Shown one piece after another: positions 33,584-40,512 of a stretch of DNA of 64,000 nt (its first letter is position 1; the number at the start of each line of letters is the position of its first letter). This DNA comes from Terriglobales bacterium (lineage in GTDB: Bacteria; Acidobacteriota; Terriglobia; Terriglobales; Acidobacteriaceae). The stretch spans positions 186,001-250,000 of the forward strand of contig JAOAPE010000005.1 of the NCBI GenBank assembly GCA_025462725.1, given 5' to 3'. The notes beneath the pieces were generated by a model. It had not been told where the DNA came from. It searched no databases and was given only the letters and a program-made list of their open reading frames with translations. A program made the translations under genes and the position numbers.

Positions 33584-34462
33584 TTATGCGGTCAACTTTT
33601 CAAAGGTTAGTGGGTCGGCGGTAACCATATGCTTCAAGGTGTCCAAAAACAAGTCGGAGTTCTTGCGGCGATTAAAGCGAAAAGTCATTTCGTCCAAGTA
33701 TGCGGGGAGATGCTTAGGGCTGACACGATGCCACGTTCCGATGATTCCACGCTTCAAAAGAGAGAAGGCGGATTCTACGGTATTCGTGTAAACCTCACCA
33801 CGAACGTACTCCCCTTTGCTGTGGCAAACAGTTTTGTGCTTCTTTTCAAATTGCGTCATGTCGAAGTTGTACAGTTTGGATTCGTCAGTGACGATAATCT
33901 CAACATCGTTGGCCACGTTCTTAGCAATGATGTCGTACATCTTCTCTTTGGTCAGATTGCTTGCTTTGATGAAATGCAAACGTCCACCGCGCTCACGAAT
34001 GCCGATAACAGGGGTTTTGTTGAGCCATTTAGTGGACTGCGGTTTACCTTTGCCACCCACATAGGTTTCGTCAATTTCAACGATGCCCGACAGTTTGAAT
34101 TCAGCGTCTTTCATGGCAGCGCGAATACGATGGCAGAGATACCAAGCTGTTTTGTAGCTGACTCCCAAAGTGCGCTTGATTTGGTTTGCGGACATTCCCT
34201 TGCGAGATTCACAAAGCAGATAGGTAGCAGTGAACCATTTAATCAATTCCAAGTGGGTGTCATGGAAGATCGTGCCACTCAGGACGCTAAATTGGTAGTC
34301 ACACTCAGCGCACCAAAACACTTTGCTGTTAGTGGACAGGCGCACAACGCCCTTGCCTTTGCAGCGGAGACATTCAGCACCATCAGGCCATCGCAACCGT
34401 TCCAACAGTTCGCGGCATCGTTCATCACTAGAGAATGCTTGGCAGAGGTCAATAACAGTCAT
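33584..34462 (-). CDS. IS1595-family (ISXO2-like) transposase
   Basis: 292 residues from ATG 34462. N-terminal zinc ribbon CLRCKGKGVV...FWCAECDYQFSVLSGTIFHDTHLELIKWF; HTH segment KGMSANQIKRTLGVSYKTAWYLCHRIRAAM; catalytic strand GIVEIDETYVGGKGK (first Asp), EIIVTDESKLY (second Asp), and KGEYVRGEVYTNTVESAFSLLKRGIIGTWHRVSPKHLPAYLDEMTFRFNRR (the N-x2-E IS1595 variation of the third acid). All key residues are present and the frame is unbroken, so it may be active. Longer upstream starts to 34570 are less likely. Confidence 0.93.
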   Translation of the reverse strand: MTVIDLCQAFSSDERCRELLERLRWPDGAECLRCKGKGVVRLSTNSKVFWCAECDYQFSVLSGTIFHDTHLELIKWFTATYLLCESRKGMSANQIKRTLGVSYKTAWYLCHRIRAAMKDAEFKLSGIVEIDETYVGGKGKPQSTKWLNKTPVIGIRERGGRLHFIKASNLTKEKMYDIIAKNVANDVEIIVTDESKLYNFDMTQFEKKHKTVCHSKGEYVRGEVYTNTVESAFSLLKRGIIGTWHRVSPKHLPAYLDEMTFRFNRRKNSDLFLDTLKHMVTADPLTFEKLTA

Positions 34463-34586
34463 GGCTAGTACTCCAAAGAAAGATTTAAAGCGCGTTTCAA
34501 CTCGCAAGTTAATGGCATCAGTGAAGCAGGACATTCGGAAGGCACTGAAACTACCGCCGCAACCGCCCAAACCGAAGAAACCGTAA
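34461..34586 (+). CDS. Possible 41-residue basic ORF at the right end of the transposon
   Basis: MASTPKKDLKRVSTRKLMASVKQDIRKALKLPPQPPKPKKP; its ATG lies back-to-back with the transposase ATG on the other strand. Strongly basic with a Pro-Lys tail, and an AGAGG site 12 bp upstream. It could be a small DNA-binding protein or a chance frame through the transposon's divergent promoter region. Confidence 0.35.
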   Translation: MASTPKKDLKRVSTRKLMASVKQDIRKALKLPPQPPKPKKP

Positions 34587-34625
34587 CACTTACGTTCACC
34601 ATGAGTTAAGAATAGGGTACATAGC

Positions 34626-34650
34626 TACTTTTGTCAAGTATATAATCATG
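34626..34650 (-). repeat. Right terminal inverted repeat of the IS1595-type element
   Basis: Reverse complement begins CATGATTATA and shares 22 of 25 bases with the left end at 32089-32113. Confidence 0.9.
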
Positions 34651-34658
34651 TGTCAAGA
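34651..34658. repeat. Target-site duplication, right copy (TGTCAAGA)
   Basis: Identical to 32081-32088. Removing the element plus one copy rejoins the repressor promoter region to the early-gene promoter region. Confidence 0.9.
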
Positions 34659-34684
34659 ACTCTATTTCCTTTCCGTCATTACAC

Positions 34685-34713
34685 TTGCATGCCATATATC
34701 TATTTGTTATTAT
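34685..34713 (+). promoter_or_regulatory. Promoter of the cI-like repressor, probably giving a leaderless mRNA
   Basis: TTGCAT (34685-34690), 17-bp spacer, TATTAT (34708-34713). The start point would fall at 34720-34721, on the A of the repressor ATG. No Shine-Dalgarno sequence is present. The lambda cI transcript from PRM is also leaderless. Confidence 0.5.
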
Positions 34714-34720
34714 AATTTCC

Positions 34721-35437
34721 ATGAAATTCAAAGCCCTTCAGGAAAACCTTCGTAAAACCATCCGCCGTCGCATTGACGAAGGCGATCTCACTGGACTCAA
34801 GCTCGCCCAGCAGACTGGATTTCAACAAGCTCACATCTCCAACTTCTTGAATTCCAAGCGGTCTCTCAGCTTAGAGGGCATGGACAAAGTCCTCCAAGTG
34901 CAGCATCTCTCCGTGCTCGATCTGCTTGACCCCGCTGAGATCAATAAGCGCGCCAGCATTCTGCCGCCTTCTGAAGACGACTTTGAGGATGTGCTCCTCA
35001 CCGAAGGCGCCATCGCTGCCGGTGACCCGTTGATCACGAATGAAAATGTGAAGGACATCCTGAAGTTCAAGAAGAGTTTTCTTCGCCGTCTTCGTCCCGC
35101 GCAGGAAACTCTGCGTGACAGCTGGCACCGCTTCGTCCTCGTCAAGGTCGACGCCCGCGACGGCATGAGCATGTATCCCCGCCTTCTGCCCGGCGCCACA
35201 GTGCTCATCGACCGTCACTACAATTCACTTGCGCCTTATCGCAAGAACGAGCAGAACATGTATGCCGTCCGCAAAGATGGCGGATGCACGGTGAAATATG
35301 TCGAGATGGCGGAAAACAATCTTGTCCTCCGTCCGCACAACCAAACCTATCCTGTCTCTCTCCTGCCTATCGAAGAAGACAAAACCTTTGGCGACTACAT
35401 CATCGGCCGCATCTGCCATGTCGCCATCGAAGCCTAA
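34721..35437 (+). CDS. cI-like phage repressor with S24 self-cleavage domain
   Basis: 238 residues from ATG 34721. N-terminal HTH: LTGLKLAQQTGFQQAHISNFLNSKRSLSLEGMDKVLQV. C-terminal LexA/cI peptidase: cleavage site EGAIAA/GDPL (Ala100-Gly101), catalytic Ser150 in DGMSMYPRLLPGATVLID and Lys192 in GGCTVKYVEM. Lambda cI has cleavage at 111-112 and Ser149/Lys192, so size and spacing match closely. Expected to silence the minus-strand phage genes and to self-cleave on RecA activation. The IS1595-type element now separates it from those genes by 2.6 kb. Confidence 0.9.
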   Translation: MKFKALQENLRKTIRRRIDEGDLTGLKLAQQTGFQQAHISNFLNSKRSLSLEGMDKVLQVQHLSVLDLLDPAEINKRASILPPSEDDFEDVLLTEGAIAAGDPLITNENVKDILKFKKSFLRRLRPAQETLRDSWHRFVLVKVDARDGMSMYPRLLPGATVLIDRHYNSLAPYRKNEQNMYAVRKDGGCTVKYVEMAENNLVLRPHNQTYPVSLLPIEEDKTFGDYIIGRICHVAIEA

Positions 35438-35458
35438 ACAAGAGTTCGGGCGCGCGTG

Positions 35459-35481
35459 CCACGTCGCGAAGCTAACGTGGG
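35459..35481. repeat. Palindromic dispersed repeat, copy 2
   Basis: CCACGT...CGCGAAGCTAACGTGGG, same family as 29524 and 36025. It sits immediately after the repressor stop. Confidence 0.7.
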
Positions 35482-35652
35482 AATCTTTCGAGGAGGCAAT
35501 CCTTGGATCGTTGTCTTCCAGTCCACCTGACTCACGGTTTTTGCTCTTGCTGGTGGCTGTCGGCTGATGGCTCATCGCTCCCGACCGATAGCCGATAGCT
35601 GACAGCCAATAGCCGCCTCCTCTAGAATAAACATTCAATTCTCGGAGGCCTC

Positions 35653-35871
35653 ATGGACACACCCACTCTCCCTACCTCGATCGGCGGCTCACGCCGCAAT
35701 GAAGACATCGCTCTCGATCTAATGAAATTCGTGACCGCCCACACTGACTACAGCAAGACCGCCGGCGTAGGATTCCAACAAGCTGGCGGTTCCAAGGCTC
35801 AAGACCAAGCTGACAAACTCCTCGAACTCTACAGTCGATGCCTCACCGCCGTCGAAGGCAAACACAAATAA
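35653..35871 (+). CDS. Small hypothetical protein
   Basis: 72 residues with GGAGG 5 bp before the ATG: MDTPTLPTSIGGSRRNEDIALDLMKFVTAHTDYSKTAGVGFQQAGGSKAQDQADKLLELYSRCLTAVEGKHK. Predicted soluble and mostly helical. The segment ALDLMKFVTAHT...ADKLLELYSRC has the look of a small conserved acidobacterial protein, without known function. It lies just outside the phage block. Confidence 0.65.
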   Translation: MDTPTLPTSIGGSRRNEDIALDLMKFVTAHTDYSKTAGVGFQQAGGSKAQDQADKLLELYSRCLTAVEGKHK

Positions 35872-36160
35872 CAAAATGCCCGCCCCGAAACAGGACACGG
35901 CTGCATCCTGAAACATCTTGGCCTTGTCTTTCACCCCGACAGTAAGGTCGGAGTGGGCGGGAGAGCGGGGCTTAAGCCCCGCGTTACCGCCCATTGATTC
36001 CGGCTTTAGCCCTGGCGATGGTGCCCCACGTTCGCGAAGCTAACGTGGGTCCCTTCGATCCTCCATCGACTTAAGATTCGAATTTGCTTGGGGAGGGGCA
36101 CGACTTCAGTCGTGCCATTACGCAACATATGGAATGTCGGCTTTAGCCGCTGAGGTAAAC
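35872..36160. other. Gap with host-type repeats
   Basis: No gene is supported. Contains GGGGCTTAAGCCCC (about 35970), CGGCTTTAGCC units (36000, 36140) and the third palindromic repeat at 36025-36049. Confidence 0.6.
36025..36049. repeat. Palindromic dispersed repeat, copy 3
   Basis: CCCACGTT...AACGTGGG; best-conserved copy, flanked by GGCTTTAGCC repeats. Confidence 0.75.
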
Positions 36161-36188
36161 AAAAAAAGCCGCGGCAACTCGCCGCGGC
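36161..36188 (-). terminator. Terminator of the histone-like gene
   Basis: Minus strand GCCGCGGC GAGTT GCCGCGGC followed by TTTTTTT; 18 bp after the stop codon at 36207. Confidence 0.92.
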
Positions 36189-36206
36189 TCTCAATTGCGA
36201 ATAACC

Positions 36207-36746
36207 CTATCTGCGTTTCTTAGAAGACTTCTTCTTTGCCGGCTTCCTCGCCTTCGAACTCTTCTTTGGGCTCGACTTCTTCGCTGCGCTTTTCTTCTTC
36301 CCGCGAACAGCGGAACCTGACTTCTTCCCCGCCGACTTCTTCTTCGCTGCTCCGCGGGAAGCCGATTTCTTCGCCGCCTTTTTAGGCGCACTCTTCTTCG
36401 CAGGAACGCTCTTCTTCGCTGCCGATTTCTTCTTTGCCGGGGCCTTCTTCTTCGTCGCTTTAGGGCGCGCCTGCTCGCCGCCAACTCGAGCTTCGCCAGC
36501 TGATTCACTCGGCGCCGAACCGCCGGTCGTTGCGCCACCGCCGCCCATGCGGCCCGTTGCTGCTGGACGATCTTCCTCTTCTTCCTCGTCGTCCATCATG
36601 TCATCTTCCGCAGTTTGTCCGCGGCTTAATGATTCCTCTTCTTCTTCGTCGTATTCCTCTTCGATACCGTCGCTGTAAGCAACGTCGGCGTCGTCATCCA
36701 TGTCATCATCATTGCGACCGTAGAGAGTCTCATCGTAGAAGGCCAT
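36207..36746 (-). CDS. Histone H1-like protein with acidic N terminus and Lys/Ala/Ser C terminus
   Basis: 179 residues. Residues 1-60 are strongly acidic (DDDMDDDADVAYSDGIEEEYDEEEEE...DDEEEEEDR). A Gly/Ser linker follows, then about 85 residues of KKAPAKKKSAAKKSVPAKKSAPKK type, ending KKSSKKRR. The basic part resembles HctB/H1-like DNA-compacting proteins. The acidic arm may modulate DNA binding or act as an internal shield. The AGGAGG site is 7 bp upstream. Has its own terminator. Confidence 0.8.
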   Translation of the reverse strand: MAFYDETLYGRNDDDMDDDADVAYSDGIEEEYDEEEEESLSRGQTAEDDMMDDEEEEEDRPAATGRMGGGGATTGGSAPSESAGEARVGGEQARPKATKKKAPAKKKSAAKKSVPAKKSAPKKAAKKSASRGAAKKKSAGKKSGSAVRGKKKSAAKKSSPKKSSKARKPAKKKSSKKRR

Positions 36747-36920
36747 CTTTTTCCTCCTGAAATTTGCGCATCCCAGATTACTCGCCGATGTTTACCGCTC
36801 GCTCACGCGCTTGGCTGCGCCTTTTGACCAAGAGCGATATAGTACCAGTGAAGATAACCCTGTCAACCACTCCTGCGCAAATCGCTCGGGCAGTCACTTC
36901 ATCCCTCCGCTTGGATGCGC

Positions 36921-38846
36921 CTAACGTCTCACCACCAGCACATCTCCCGGATGGATCTTTTCTGACGCTCGTCCGTTGAATTTTTGCAGCGCCGCCACCG
37001 TCGTGTTGTATCGGCTGGCGATACTCGTCAGGGTTTCACCTTCCTTCACGGTGTGCGTCTTCTTGCCTTTCTGCGCCTCGGCCAGCGTGGCTTTAGACGA
37101 TTTTCCGGCCCGCTTCTTTCCGCTCCCGAGATCCGATGCCACTTCCGATTCGCCTCTTGCTCCGGCAACTGGCTTGTAGATGAGCAGTCCCCTGCCCGCT
37201 CGTAAGCTGTTTCCTTTCAGCCGATTCCACTTGCGCACCTTCTCCGGGGGCACCCCGAAATCGTCGGCCACGGAGAGCACAGTGTCTCCTTTACGCACCT
37301 TGTAATGCGTCGCATGTTTCGAGAACGACCCGGTTCCCTCCACTGGCTTTTTGCCCGCGCTCACCGGGATAACCAGCTTGCTGCTCGCAACCAGGTCGTC
37401 CGACTGGAGGTTGTTTACTTCCGATATCGCCTTCTCCGTCGTCCGATATTTTTTCGCTATTCCGCCCAGCGTATCGCCTGCCGTCACTTTGTGGTACCGC
37501 CACAGCACGCGTTTGTCTTCCGGTATGCTCGCCATCGCAGAAAGAAATTTATCTTTAGTTCCCGCTGGCAGCTTTAGGTCGAACTCCGCATCTTTCGGCG
37601 TCACCATACGCAGCAAGCTAGGATTCAGATCCGCCAGCGTCTCCACGGAAGCATCCACCGCCTCCGCCACCAATCGCAAGTCAACTGCGTAATCCACTTT
37701 CACTGTGTCGAGCGCCTGTGTCGCATCCGCAGCTTCTATGTTCAATCCGTACTGCGACGGATTCTTTGCCATGATCGTCATCGCCACGATGATGGGCACG
37801 TAATTCTTCGTCTCCACCGGCAGCACGTTGCGCTTGTACAACTCCCAGAAGTCCGCATAGCCCGTGCGCTGCACCGCGCGCTGCACGTTTCCTGCACCGG
37901 AGTTATACGCCGCCATCGCAAGGTACCAATCGCCAAATTGCGTATACAGATCCTTTAGATACTTCGCCGCAGCCCGCGTAGATTTCTCCGGGTCTTGCCT
38001 GTCATCCACCCACCAGTTATGTTTCAGTCCGTAACCGGGAGCTGTGTAGTGCATGAACTGCCACATCCCGCGCGCGCCTACTTTTGACAATGCCAGCGGA
38101 TGAAATCCCGACTCTGCCTGCGCCAAATAAATCAGGTCCTGCGGGACACCTTCTTCCTTCAGCGTCTTGCGGATCATCTCCTGGTACCGGCCCGAGCGCT
38201 GCGATGCATTTTGGAATGTCCCACGCCCGCGTGTCGAAAAGAAATTGATGTACCCCGCAACGTAATCGTTGATGACCAGCGGCAAATCGGATCGCGTCTG
38301 CGCCAATCCTGCTTCCGCCTTCGCCTTCAGCGCCGGATCCACCGGAAACGTCACATCATTGGCTTCGTCGATTGGCGCCGGCTCCGCCTTCTGCTCAGAG
38401 AATCCATCGCCCTCTTTGAGGGCCATTATCTCCAGCCTGTTAATCCCCTCGACTACCTTGTCGAACTCGCGTTGCAGCCGCTCATCAGACCTCACGTCCA
38501 CAGGGCCCTGCATGAGCATGCTTACTGCGCGGTCGAAATCCGTCTTGGCCGCCTCCAAATGCCCGGAGCCATAATTCGCCTGCCCCGCGAGATACTCTTG
38601 CTCCACGCGCTTGATCAAATCCTCAACCGGATCACTCTTCGCTTGCGGCTTCTGCTGCACTTGCGGCGCAGCTTCCACTTTGCTCACAACGGGCGGCAAC
38701 GACGGCGCCATCGCCGCCGAGCGAGGCGCAACCTTGCTCGCCTTAGAATCTTTCGATTCACACGCCGAGGTAATCACCACCGCAGCAATTAGGCATGCAA
38801 AAAAGAATGACCTATGTAAACGAAAATTGATTTTTGACATGGGCAA
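36921..38846 (-). CDS. Membrane-bound lytic transglycosylase D with three LysM domains
   Basis: 641 residues. Lipobox ITSAC gives lipoprotein anchoring (Cys27 or 29). The SLT-fold domain has the catalytic Glu in IYLAQAESGFHPLALSKVGARGMWQFM and the MltD-like AAYNSGAGNVQRAV. Three LysM repeats follow: YHKVTAGDTLGGIAKKYRTT, HYKVRKGDTVLSVADDFGV and THTVKEGETLTSIASRYNTT. It cleaves peptidoglycan glycan strands to 1,6-anhydro products; LysM binds GlcNAc. Acts at the outer membrane inner face. The last repeat ends the protein at VLVVRR. Confidence 0.95.
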   Translation of the reverse strand: MPMSKINFRLHRSFFFACLIAAVVITSACESKDSKASKVAPRSAAMAPSLPPVVSKVEAAPQVQQKPQAKSDPVEDLIKRVEQEYLAGQANYGSGHLEAAKTDFDRAVSMLMQGPVDVRSDERLQREFDKVVEGINRLEIMALKEGDGFSEQKAEPAPIDEANDVTFPVDPALKAKAEAGLAQTRSDLPLVINDYVAGYINFFSTRGRGTFQNASQRSGRYQEMIRKTLKEEGVPQDLIYLAQAESGFHPLALSKVGARGMWQFMHYTAPGYGLKHNWWVDDRQDPEKSTRAAAKYLKDLYTQFGDWYLAMAAYNSGAGNVQRAVQRTGYADFWELYKRNVLPVETKNYVPIIVAMTIMAKNPSQYGLNIEAADATQALDTVKVDYAVDLRLVAEAVDASVETLADLNPSLLRMVTPKDAEFDLKLPAGTKDKFLSAMASIPEDKRVLWRYHKVTAGDTLGGIAKKYRTTEKAISEVNNLQSDDLVASSKLVIPVSAGKKPVEGTGSFSKHATHYKVRKGDTVLSVADDFGVPPEKVRKWNRLKGNSLRAGRGLLIYKPVAGARGESEVASDLGSGKKRAGKSSKATLAEAQKGKKTHTVKEGETLTSIASRYNTTVAALQKFNGRASEKIHPGDVLVVRR

Positions 38847-38852
38847 GAAATT

Positions 38853-39003
38853 ACCTGATTACTGGCTACTGACTACCGACTACTGCTTTGTATGTTTTTG
38901 TCGTTTAAGATTTTGCTTGATCCGCGTTGATCTACGTTGAATTTGAGACGGATGCTCTTGCTTTTGCTTTCCTGACTACCGACTACTGATTACTGACTAC
39001 TGC
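38853..39003 (-). repeat. Composite 3'-end repeat after the Cys/Met-enzyme gene (A-B-D-A)
   Basis: Minus-strand order: CAGTAGT heptad array (39003-38971) containing the gene's stop, AGCAAAAGCAAGAGC (38970-38950), ACGTAGATCAACGCGG (38935-38905), then another CAGTAGT array (38886-38853) ahead of the mltD gene. Confidence 0.7.
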
Positions 39004-40232
39004 CCCAACGCCTGCTCCACATCCCCGATCAGGTCCCCGCAACTTTCGATGCCCACTGAGAGTCTCACCGTTGCCGGTGAAACATCCAGCACCTTCAGCC
39101 GTTCTTTCGAACAATTGAAGTGCGACGCCAATACCGGATAAGAAACCGTCGACTCCACTCCGCCCAAACTGGTCGCCAAGTACCACAATCTCAAGCTGTT
39201 GATAAATCTCTCTGCGGCTTTTCCGCCACCCTTCATCTCCACCGAGACCATCATCCCGAAATCGCTCATCTGCTTCTTTGCGATTTCGTGTCCCTCATTC
39301 TCTTCAAATCCCGGATATATCACCCGCGCGATCTTCTTGTGCCCGCGTAGATATTGCGCGATGCACCGCGCATTCTTCGCTGCCTTCTCCACGCGCACTT
39401 CCAGCGTCTTCAATCCGCGCAACAATAAATACGACGCCCCCGGATCCAGCACTCCACCAGTTGTCACAGACATATCGCGCATCTTCGCCACCAGCGCCTC
39501 ATCCCTGGACACCACCGCCCCGGCCGTCAAATCGCTGTGTCCACCCAAATACTTCGTAGCCGAGTGCAACACCACGTCACACCCCAACTCCAGCGGACGC
39601 TGCAATATTGGCGTCGCAAACGTATTGTCCGCCACCACCGTCGCCCCAAATTTATGCCCGACTCTCGCCGCCGCTGCCAGATCCACGCACCGCAGAGTTG
39701 GATTCGTCGGCGTCTCCAGGAAAATCAGTTTCGTCTTCTTCGAACAAAAACTCTCGAGCCGACTCATCTCCGTATACGGTACAAAAGTTGTCTTAATTCC
39801 CAGCTTGGAGAGCACAACTTCAAACAGCTTGATCGTCCCACCGTAAACATCCAGCATGGAAACGATCTCATCACCTTGCTCGCAGACCGCAAGCACCGCA
39901 GCCAGCAGCGCCGACGTCCCACTCGACGTCACCACGCATCCGTGTCCACCCTCAAGCACCGATATTTTCTCTTCCGCCGCTGCCGTCGTCGGATTCGCAT
40001 TCCGCGTGTAGTAATACTCAGACGATTTTCCCGTCACAATGTCACGCAGACGCGCCACATTTGGCAGCGCAAAAACGGCCGTCTGCGCGATGTCCGTCGT
40101 CAGCGACCCCGCCTTCCCATGCTTTTCCTCACCTGCATGGACACACGCCGTCCCCAGCGATCCCATCGCAATTTTCGCGCCCGCTGACCCTGCCGCTGAA
40201 CCTTTCCGCACCACTCTTTTCAGCCTCATCAC
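38997..40232 (-). CDS. Cys/Met metabolism PLP-dependent enzyme (cystathionine gamma-synthase/lyase-like)
   Basis: 411 residues. PLP lysine in VVLHSATKYLGGHSDLTAGAVV. Cofactor contacts include ETPTNPTLRCVDLAAAA and VVADNTFATPILQRPLELGCD, with the substrate/phosphate YTRNANPTTAAAEEKI. The C-terminal SLGGVESTVSYPVLASH and LRLSVGIESCGDLIGD are family landmarks. Both gamma-synthase (MetB) and gamma-lyase/methionine lyase are possible from sequence. The last residues GQ and the stop lie in a repeat array. The open frame could begin at either of two ATGs (40232, 40229). Confidence 0.9.
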   Translation of the reverse strand: MMRLKRVVRKGSAAGSAGAKIAMGSLGTACVHAGEEKHGKAGSLTTDIAQTAVFALPNVARLRDIVTGKSSEYYYTRNANPTTAAAEEKISVLEGGHGCVVTSSGTSALLAAVLAVCEQGDEIVSMLDVYGGTIKLFEVVLSKLGIKTTFVPYTEMSRLESFCSKKTKLIFLETPTNPTLRCVDLAAAARVGHKFGATVVADNTFATPILQRPLELGCDVVLHSATKYLGGHSDLTAGAVVSRDEALVAKMRDMSVTTGGVLDPGASYLLLRGLKTLEVRVEKAAKNARCIAQYLRGHKKIARVIYPGFEENEGHEIAKKQMSDFGMMVSVEMKGGGKAAERFINSLRLWYLATSLGGVESTVSYPVLASHFNCSKERLKVLDVSPATVRLSVGIESCGDLIGDVEQALGQ

Positions 40233-40263
40233 GAGCAGTATACCCTCTCATCAGCACCCACGA

Positions 40264-40512
40264 TTCTGTCACCCTGAGCGGAGCGCAGCGAAGTCGTAGG
40301 GCAATGCCTTTGCTCTTGCCTTTGCTCTTGCCTTTGCTCTTGCCGTTGCTCTTGCCTTCGCTCTTGGCCTTTGCTTTTGCCGTTGCTCTTGCCGTTGTTG
40401 TTGCCTTTACTAGAAACTAAAAACTAGAAACTAGGAACTGCCCCAAAACAAAAAACCCCCAGCTAATCGCCGAGGGTTTCCTGACTACTGACTACTTGCT
40501 ACTGACTACTGC
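40264..40512 (-). repeat. Composite 3'-end repeat after the large TonB receptor (A-terminator-B-C)
   Basis: Minus order: CAGTAGT array overlapping the receptor stop (40512-40481), a terminator, TTTCTAGTTTTTAG units, a long array of about a dozen GGCAA(GAGCAAA) units (about 40410-40305) and the REP-like GGCATTGCC...GGTGACA (40304-40264). Some of the module-B units are near-identical, so the array is expanding here. Confidence 0.7.
40444..40478 (-). terminator. Terminator of the 1,220-residue TonB receptor gene
   Basis: Minus strand AACCCTC ... GGGGGTT with T-run TTTTTTGTTTT. The stem is 5-7 bp with one mismatch. Confidence 0.7.

Larger units (their letters stand above)
32089..34650. mobile_element. 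Complete IS1595-type transposon with passenger genes (2,562 bp)
   Basis: Inverted ends 32089-32113 and 34626-34650 are 25 bp with 22 matches (GATTATnTACTT plus nACAAAAGTA in common). They are bounded by 8-bp direct repeats TGTCAAGA. Contents: proteasome-like hydrolase (+), Cys-rich protein (-), ISXO2/IS1595 transposase (-) and a possible 41-residue ORF (+). The sequence is visibly more AT-rich than the flanks, indicating recent acquisition. Insertion point lies between the early phage genes and the repressor. Confidence 0.9.

Noticed and set aside
33629-34468. Plus-strand frame antisense to the transposase
   Set aside because: The minus strand encodes all IS1595 catalytic residues.
40305-40410. 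Tandem array that could suggest a CRISPR
   Set aside because: Units of 6-12 bp with no unique spacers of regular length and no cas genes; it is a simple tandem repeat.
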